From Paenibacillus sp. PCH8 (GTDB lineage Bacteria; Bacillota; Bacilli; Paenibacillales; Paenibacillaceae): a stretch of 64,000 bases of DNA. The notes under the pieces are model-generated. The model was given only the letters and a program-made list of their open reading frames with translations. It was not told the origin of the DNA and ran no database searches. The translations under genes were made by a program, and so were the position numbers. Location: positions 124,001 to 188,000 of the forward strand of contig NZ_PKQK01000003.1 in assembly GCF_002968835.1 (NCBI RefSeq), given 5' to 3'. Below are positions 59,772 through 64,000 of the stretch, in pieces (within the stretch, counting starts at the first letter, position 1; each line of letters opens with the position of its first letter).

Positions 59772-60734
59772 ATGACTTTTAGCTATGAACATGTGTTACA
59801 AGCATATGATCGAATCAAGAATCATTTGCAGAAAACACCACTTGAAGAGTCCTTTTATCTAGGCGATCTGAACAGAAAATACTTTTTCAAACTGGAGTCC
59901 TTCCAACGAGCAAAGAGTTTTAAAATCCGAGGCGCTTTAAACAAAATGATGACGCTAACCGATGAAGAAAAGAGCCGGGGTGTTGCCGCCATCTCTTCGG
60001 GTAACCACGGAAGTGCTGTGAGCTATGCTGCATCCATTCTCGGAATAGATCACGTCAAAGTTATCGTGCCCGAAACGACGCCACAAAGCAAGATCGATAA
60101 AATAAACTATTTTGGGGCAGAGGTCATGAAACTAGGTAAAGATTTTGACGAGGCTCATATGCTCGGCATGAAGTACATTCATAAACATGATCTGACTTAT
60201 ATTGATGCTTACTACAGTGATCCCGAAATTTATGGTGGACAAGGGACGATAGCCATTGAAATTCTGGAACAAAACCACGATATTGATACGATCGTCGTTC
60301 CAGTCGGTGGTGGGGGTCTGATTACAGGTATTGCGGTTGCTGCCAAATCGATCAAGCCGTCTATCCGAATTATTGGAGTGCAAACCGAGGCCTGCCCAGC
60401 CATGATCAAATCTTACGAAGATCATACCTTGTATGAACAGTATCCTAGCGAAGATTCGCTCTGTGACGCTCTTATTGGTGGGGTTGGAAAACTGAGTTAC
60501 GAGATGGCTAAGCATTATGTTGATGATTTTATCGCGGTATCAGAGCATTCAATTGGGCAAGCCGTAAGTTTTCTAGCCAAAGAGGAAAAATACATTATTG
60601 AAGCAGGAGGTGCTACTGCGGTTGCGGCAATTAAGGAACACAGAGAACGAATTGGAGGTCAGAATATCGCACTTGTGTTAAGCGGTGGCAACATTGATGG
60701 GGATGTTCTCCTGAATATTTTGTCCAAATATTAA
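59772..60734 (+). CDS. PLP-dependent threonine/serine dehydratase-family enzyme (EutB-like)
   Basis: 320 residues from ATG 59772, with AAGGGAG eight bases upstream. Fold-type II PLP enzyme: Schiff-base Lys51 in RAKSFKIRGALNKM, SSGNHGSAVSYAA, and the PLP-phosphate loop VPVGGGGLITG. It lacks the C-terminal regulatory ACT domain of biosynthetic IlvA, so it is of the catabolic, serine-racemase or hydroxyaspartate-dehydratase type. Paired in an operon with an ornithine-cyclodeaminase-like gene. A strong inverted repeat follows. Confidence 0.9.
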   Translation: MTFSYEHVLQAYDRIKNHLQKTPLEESFYLGDLNRKYFFKLESFQRAKSFKIRGALNKMMTLTDEEKSRGVAAISSGNHGSAVSYAASILGIDHVKVIVPETTPQSKIDKINYFGAEVMKLGKDFDEAHMLGMKYIHKHDLTYIDAYYSDPEIYGGQGTIAIEILEQNHDIDTIVVPVGGGGLITGIAVAAKSIKPSIRIIGVQTEACPAMIKSYEDHTLYEQYPSEDSLCDALIGGVGKLSYEMAKHYVDDFIAVSEHSIGQAVSFLAKEEKYIIEAGGATAVAAIKEHRERIGGQNIALVLSGGNIDGDVLLNILSKY

Positions 60735-60765
60735 CCTTTAAACTTCATGTGTGATAATCTTATTC

Positions 60766-60817
60766 GTTAATACGAAGAACCGTTGATCTAAAATGATCGA
60801 CGGTTCTTCGTATTAAC
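60766..60817. terminator. 23-bp inverted repeat, bidirectional terminator
   Basis: GTTAATACGAAGAACCGTTGATC and its inverted copy (one G-U position) flank TAAAAT. It is long and nearly perfect, at the end of the dehydratase gene, followed by ATTTTG. It also faces the minus-strand AraC remnant. Confidence 0.8.
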
Positions 60818-60951
60818 ATTTTGTTATCATTATTAGATATTTCTTATATGTAAGCGCTAACCAAAAGGAATATAATCCACTTATCTGGATGTTAAATCAT
60901 TCAGAAATATTAACCATTTATTATCGAAGCTGGTACACGATATTGCACCCG

Positions 60952-61090
60952 CTAATCCTGCGGCGTCATACCGAATTTTTCCCGAAATACTGTTAGTTAA
61001 AAATCAATCACGCTGAACTCTACCACCACAAGTAACGGCAAGTTTTCGGGAAGTTCCGTGAAATTGGGAAAAATAGGTTCTGGATTATCT
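60952..61090 (-). pseudogene. AraC-type regulator remnant
   Basis: The minus strand near 60952-60985 reads TVFREKFGMTPQD followed by a stop, the typical end of an AraC double HTH (VFR..FG.TP..YR). About 30 bp further upstream, in another frame, NPEPIFPNFTELPENLPLLVVVEF resembles a cupin-type N-terminal piece. The middle is missing. Only debris of a regulator remains; a cre-like sequence with one mismatch sits at 60849-60862. Confidence 0.45.
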
Positions 61091-61229
61091 TTCCCTAAGT
61101 ACTACTATGTTTGAATTCGTGGTATCTTATATTCGTCAAAAGAATTAAACGGTTCAACGAAAAGGGGAGATTTCCGTAGAACAGGAATTTTCGAATACGA
61201 TCGCGATCGAATTTAATAACAACCTGAAG

Positions 61230-61541
61230 GTGCTGAATGCAATCGGAGACGAGACACGGCAGGCTATCTTGATGGCCTTGATTCAAGGGCCGCAGAAATC
61301 GGGCATGCGTGTGGGTGAGATCAGAGTGCAAACGCACCTCTCACGGCCTGCTGTATCGCATCATCTGAAAATATTGAAAGACGCGCAGATTATCAGCGTT
61401 CGCAAAGAAGGAACCCGTAACTTTTATCGTCTGGACGCCGGGAGTAAGCTGATGTCGTTGAAAAACTTGGTGAACGAAATCGATAAGCTTTTTGAACATT
61501 GTGAGGAGCATGCAACGGAAGCCACAATCCGGAACCAATGA
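61230..61541 (+). CDS. ArsR-family transcriptional regulator
   Basis: 103 residues from GTG 61230, but homology starts earlier: the open frame before it reads VEQEFSNTIAIEFNNNLKVLNAIGDETRQAIL, and AAAGGGGAG (61161-61169) is ideally placed for a start at 61176, which is GTA instead of GTG. So the true start may be mutated or a rare codon. The winged helix is SGMRVGEIRVQTHLSRPAVSHHLKILKDAQIISVRKEGTRNFYRL. No metal-binding Cys pair is present, so it is not an arsenic or cadmium sensor. It is followed 15 bp later by an aldo/keto reductase gene. Confidence 0.85.
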   Translation: MLNAIGDETRQAILMALIQGPQKSGMRVGEIRVQTHLSRPAVSHHLKILKDAQIISVRKEGTRNFYRLDAGSKLMSLKNLVNEIDKLFEHCEEHATEATIRNQ

Positions 61542-61556
61542 AAGGGACGATCTTTG

Positions 61557-62420
61557 ATGAAACACACAATCCAAGCTTCAAACGGAGTCGATATTCCGCA
61601 ACTCGGATTCGGCCTATACAAGATTAAGAAAGGGGAATCTTTCGAAAAAACGGTTGAAGAGGCGATTCGAATCGGATACCGCCATTTCGATACAGCAAAA
61701 ATTTACGGTAATGAGACAGCGCTAGGCCGAGTCATTCAAAAAAGTGACATTCCTCGAGAGAAGTTCTTCATCACCTCGAAAGCATGGACGACGGATCTCG
61801 GGTATCATGCGACGAGAAACTCATTTGAGCAAACTTGCCAAAGACTGAACGTAACGTATCTCGATATGTATTTGATTCATTTTGCCGGTGCTCATTATGT
61901 GGATGCTTGGAAAGCGATGGAAGAGTTGTACGACGAAGGCCGGATCAAAGTCATAGGTGTAGCTAATTTCGAGATCGAGCATTTGGAGCACCTCAAGAAA
62001 CATGCTCGGATTTTGCCGATGGTGAATCAGATCGAAACACACCCGGAATTTCAACAACGCGAATTGCATGATTATATGGTTCAGAATCAGATTCTGCATG
62101 AGGCTTGGGGCCCGCTAGGACAGGGGAACAAAGCACTGCTGGAGCATCCAGAGCTGGTTGCAATTGCTCTTCGTCATCGCAAGTCGGTTGCACAAATCAT
62201 TTTGCGCTGGCATCTGGAGCGCGGTATTATTGTGATCCCTAAATCGTCAAATCCCCAAAGAATAAAAGAGAACAGTGATCTATTCGACTTTGAGCTGAAC
62301 CCAGAGGAAATGGAACAAATTCGCCACTTGGACACGGAAAAAAGATACTCCGTAAGCCCGACAGGTCTCATGGTCAATCCGATTTACGTCAAATTTATAA
62401 AGCTATTCAGTTGTCCATAA
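61557..62420 (+). CDS. aldo/keto reductase
   Basis: 287 residues from ATG 61557 (AAAGGGA upstream). NADPH-dependent (alpha/beta)8 barrel with catalytic tetrad Asp45 (FDTAKIY), Tyr50, Lys75 (ITSKAW) and His108 (YLIHFAG). The cofactor segment near the C-terminus reads IVIPKSSNPQRIKENSDLFDFEL. It reduces aldehydes or ketones; natural substrate unknown. In an operon with the ArsR gene, which probably controls it. A strong terminator follows about 130 bp after the stop. Confidence 0.92.
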   Translation: MKHTIQASNGVDIPQLGFGLYKIKKGESFEKTVEEAIRIGYRHFDTAKIYGNETALGRVIQKSDIPREKFFITSKAWTTDLGYHATRNSFEQTCQRLNVTYLDMYLIHFAGAHYVDAWKAMEELYDEGRIKVIGVANFEIEHLEHLKKHARILPMVNQIETHPEFQQRELHDYMVQNQILHEAWGPLGQGNKALLEHPELVAIALRHRKSVAQIILRWHLERGIIVIPKSSNPQRIKENSDLFDFELNPEEMEQIRHLDTEKRYSVSPTGLMVNPIYVKFIKLFSCP

Positions 62421-62553
62421 TAACGTATACAGAAACGGTCATCATGCAAAAAGATAACTTTAAAATTGCCGTTACTTGTAGTGCGGAGAAGTGTATCACA
62501 TACTGAAACAGTGATTAAGTTAATGGGTAACAATAGTTCCATAAAACCAAAGG

Positions 62554-62585
62554 AGGCCGCCGATCAACAGGATCGGCGGCTTTAT
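62554..62585 (+). terminator. rho-independent terminator
   Basis: GCCGCCGATC and GATCGGCGGC form a perfect 10-bp stem with a five-base loop, followed by TTTATT. Confidence 0.85.
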
Positions 62586-62664
62586 TCGACTATCGGTCAA
62601 TGAATGAAAACCTGAGAACGAGTGAGCAAACAAGAACATGGGTTAAATATATTAATTTGAATAC

Positions 62665-63256
62665 ATGATACGAAATTCACGAGAGACAATGGCGGCTAAT
62701 CCAGGATTTGTTTCCAACTGAACGAAAACCACAAGGAGGACGTCGCAGTGGACAATCGAATTATGTTAAACGCCATGCTTTGGGTAACTCGTTCAGGCGC
62801 CCCTGGCGTGATCTGCCAGACCACTTCCCCAATTGAAATTCCGTCTACACCCGCTTTCGACGCTGGCAGCAAGCGGGCATTGGGGATGAAGTGTTAAAGC
62901 ATGTTTCCCTAGCTCCTGACGAGAAAAGCGTGAGTGGTTGACGCCACGATTGACTCCGTCCAAGGTTTCAACGTCCTTAAAAGCATGAAATTGACCCGGA
63001 AGCAAGATCTAGCCGACCGAACGTATGATACGAATGCCATTCGGACCTTTTTGAAGGAACAACAGGCGATCCCTGTGATTCCTGGAAAAAAACCGCCAAG
63101 TGATCCCGAAATATGATCAAGATGCCTACAAAGAGCGCCATTTGGTGGAATGCTTCTTTAATAAAGTAAAGAATTTTCGTCGTTTGGCGACTCGATATGA
63201 TAAATTAGCGTGTACATTCAAGTCTTTTTTGGCCTTGGCATCCATTATGGTGTGAT
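62665..63256 (+). mobile_element. IS5-family (IS427-like) transposase remnant
   Basis: Broken transposase pieces on the plus strand: YEIHERQWRLIQDLFPTERKPQGGRRS, a frameshift, VDNRIMLNAMLWVTRSGAP, a frameshift, then WNSVYTRFRRWQQAGIGDEVLKHV, a deletion, VDATIDSVQG, another deletion, DLADRTYDTNAIRTFLKEQQAIPVIPGKK, a shift, YDQDAYKERHLVECFFNKVKNFRRLATRYDKLACTF and SFLALASIMV. These are recognisable IS5/IS427-group DDE transposase blocks, including the C-terminal Y-R-ER-E signature region. Multiple frameshifts and deletions make it inactive. I could not identify the terminal inverted repeats. Confidence 0.82.
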
Positions 63257-63286
63257 TAGGTATCTATATGAAACATTAGATTACCA

Positions 63287-63748
63287 TTAACAATGAAACG
63301 CATCAATTTGTTTTGCATCTATTCCAAAATAAGATGGAAAAGGTGATCCTGATGGCCAAACGTATCCTGCAACGGATGTTGGTCCAATAAAGGTAGGATA
63401 GAACCACATTTGATTCCCATTACTCAGCCAAACATATGTCCACTTGTAGATACAACCAAACATACTCGGTGCATCAATTGCATAAGCTTGCGGTGGCTTT
63501 ACAGGAATGTATGATGGAGGTTGTATCGTTGGTGCAGCTCCTTGACCAGCCGATTGCTCAGGCATTTGTCCCGGAGGAGAACCAGGGATCATTGGTGTCA
63601 CAGGCGTCGGGTAATAACCGGGAAACTGACCCGGAACCATCGGTGGCTGACCGGTGGGAAACAATCCTGGAATAGGAAGCTGTCTGTGCATATTATGCAA
63701 AGCTAAACTATTTAAGTAGCAGTTATAACAATAAGCAGAATAATGCAT
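63287..63748 (-). CDS. proline-rich hypothetical protein, possibly spore-coat or surface associated
   Basis: 153 residues; ATG 63748 with TGAGGT upstream. The N-terminal 100 residues are rich in Pro, Gly and Gln (IPGLFPTGQPPMVPGQFPGYYPTP, then MIPGSPPGQMPEQ). The C-terminal 55 form an aromatic, Cys-flanked module: FGCIYKWTYVWLSNGNQMWFYPTFIG, then WPSGSPFPSYFGIDAKQIDAFHC. The composition is like that of small coat or exosporium proteins of Bacillales, but I do not recognise a named family. No signal peptide. Orientation is opposite to the transposase remnant next to it. Confidence 0.7.
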   Translation of the reverse strand: MHYSAYCYNCYLNSLALHNMHRQLPIPGLFPTGQPPMVPGQFPGYYPTPVTPMIPGSPPGQMPEQSAGQGAAPTIQPPSYIPVKPPQAYAIDAPSMFGCIYKWTYVWLSNGNQMWFYPTFIGPTSVAGYVWPSGSPFPSYFGIDAKQIDAFHC

Positions 63749-63799
63749 ATTAATACCTCATTTCAGATGTTTTAGTTTAAAATCAACATTGAACTGAAT

Positions 63800-63968
63800 C
63801 ATTACCAAGGGGATTCATCCACCAAGTACGCCTCGGCCCCCCAATCCGGATCCTTATGCAGCGCAGATTGTTTCACTGGTATCCGTTTTAAAACAAAATG
63901 AATCACTAGACATACCTCCGCCAGGGAGTACAGCAATGCCTCCACCGATTAACCAAACATTCCTCTAA
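63800..63968 (+). pseudogene. proline-rich peptide fragment
   Basis: An open plus-strand frame without start codon reads KGIHPPSTPRPPNPDPYAAQI, VSLVSVLKQNESLDIPPPGS, then TAMPPPINQTFL and a stop at 63966-63968. Protein-like (Pro-rich with a helical centre), with no ribosome binding site seen. It may be the tail of a small surface-protein gene whose start was lost. Confidence 0.3.
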
Positions 63969-64000
63969 AAGTAACACCAAAATCCCACAATCATCTCATA

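Noticed and set aside
60849..60862. cre-like TGTAAGCGCTAACC
   Set aside because: One mismatch at a key position (the final A is C), and no nearby intact gene starts downstream of it; it sits in decayed AraC sequence.

Overview
The window looks like a chromosomal segment of a soil or plant-associated Firmicute, most probably Paenibacillus or a close relative. The evidence is the strong AGGAGG-type ribosome binding sites with frequent GTG and TTG starts, the Lpl/Yes-type carbohydrate ABC transporters with YesM/YesN two-component systems, the secreted multidomain pectinolytic enzyme, CcpA (cre) boxes, a class III fructose-1,6-bisphosphatase, and many small regulator-plus-enzyme cassettes. I saw no rRNA, tRNA, CRISPR array or intact insertion sequence.

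Layout. 1-1,633: a frameshifted alpha/beta hydrolase (partial), a divergent LysR regulator and a short SDR fragment. 1,693-9,158: an AraC regulator divergent from a 2,127-residue secreted rhamnogalacturonan lyase fused to two SGNH acetylesterases, with a perfect cre box. 9,289-20,027: a YesM-type kinase and a frameshifted YesN-type regulator, then a sugar ABC importer (lipoprotein plus two permeases, with a cre box) and two GH13 alpha-glucosidases whose active sites suggest complementary alpha-1,6 and alpha-1,4 preferences. 20,265-23,461: a minus-strand GntR, DUF1648/DUF5808 membrane protein and alpha/beta hydrolase operon. 23,809-26,200: an ABC-F ATPase and a rifamycin ADP-ribosyltransferase (Arr). 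26,342-26,800: small remnants. 27,166-31,501: a second sugar ABC importer operon that unusually includes a membrane-fusion (HlyD-like) adaptor, here split by a frameshift. 32,018-34,681: a MerR, GNAT and hydrolase operon with a textbook 19-bp-spacer MerR promoter. 35,288-37,929: a GNAT enzyme and class III Fbp.

38,070-41,836 is a decay zone: a deleted GH1 gene, a broken beta-glucoside PTS gene and a MerR fragment joined to a histidine-kinase fragment. 41,876-48,268 holds a lipoprotein, an OmpR-type two-component system, a large beta-lactamase-like serine hydrolase and an alpha/beta hydrolase. 48,515-50,754 is a TetR and FAD-dependent oxidoreductase pair. 51,052-57,150 is an intact beta-glucoside system (GH1 6-phospho-beta-glucosidase, RpiR regulator, PTS IIBCA). 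Three promoter regions here share a two-part motif (TGTTAC-N6-GTAACA, then about 64 bp further on GTAACATAAGTTGTG or a variant), my best candidate for a previously unannotated regulon. 57,287-62,420: an MFS transporter, an ornithine-cyclodeaminase-like plus PLP-dehydratase pair with an attenuator-like leader, and an ArsR and aldo/keto reductase pair. 62,665-64,000: an IS5-type transposase remnant and a proline-rich, possibly coat-like protein.

Theme: carbohydrate capture under CcpA, AraC/YesN and RpiR control, interspersed with resistance-type genes and many broken genes. The frameshifts could be real decay or assembly errors; the sequence alone cannot separate these.
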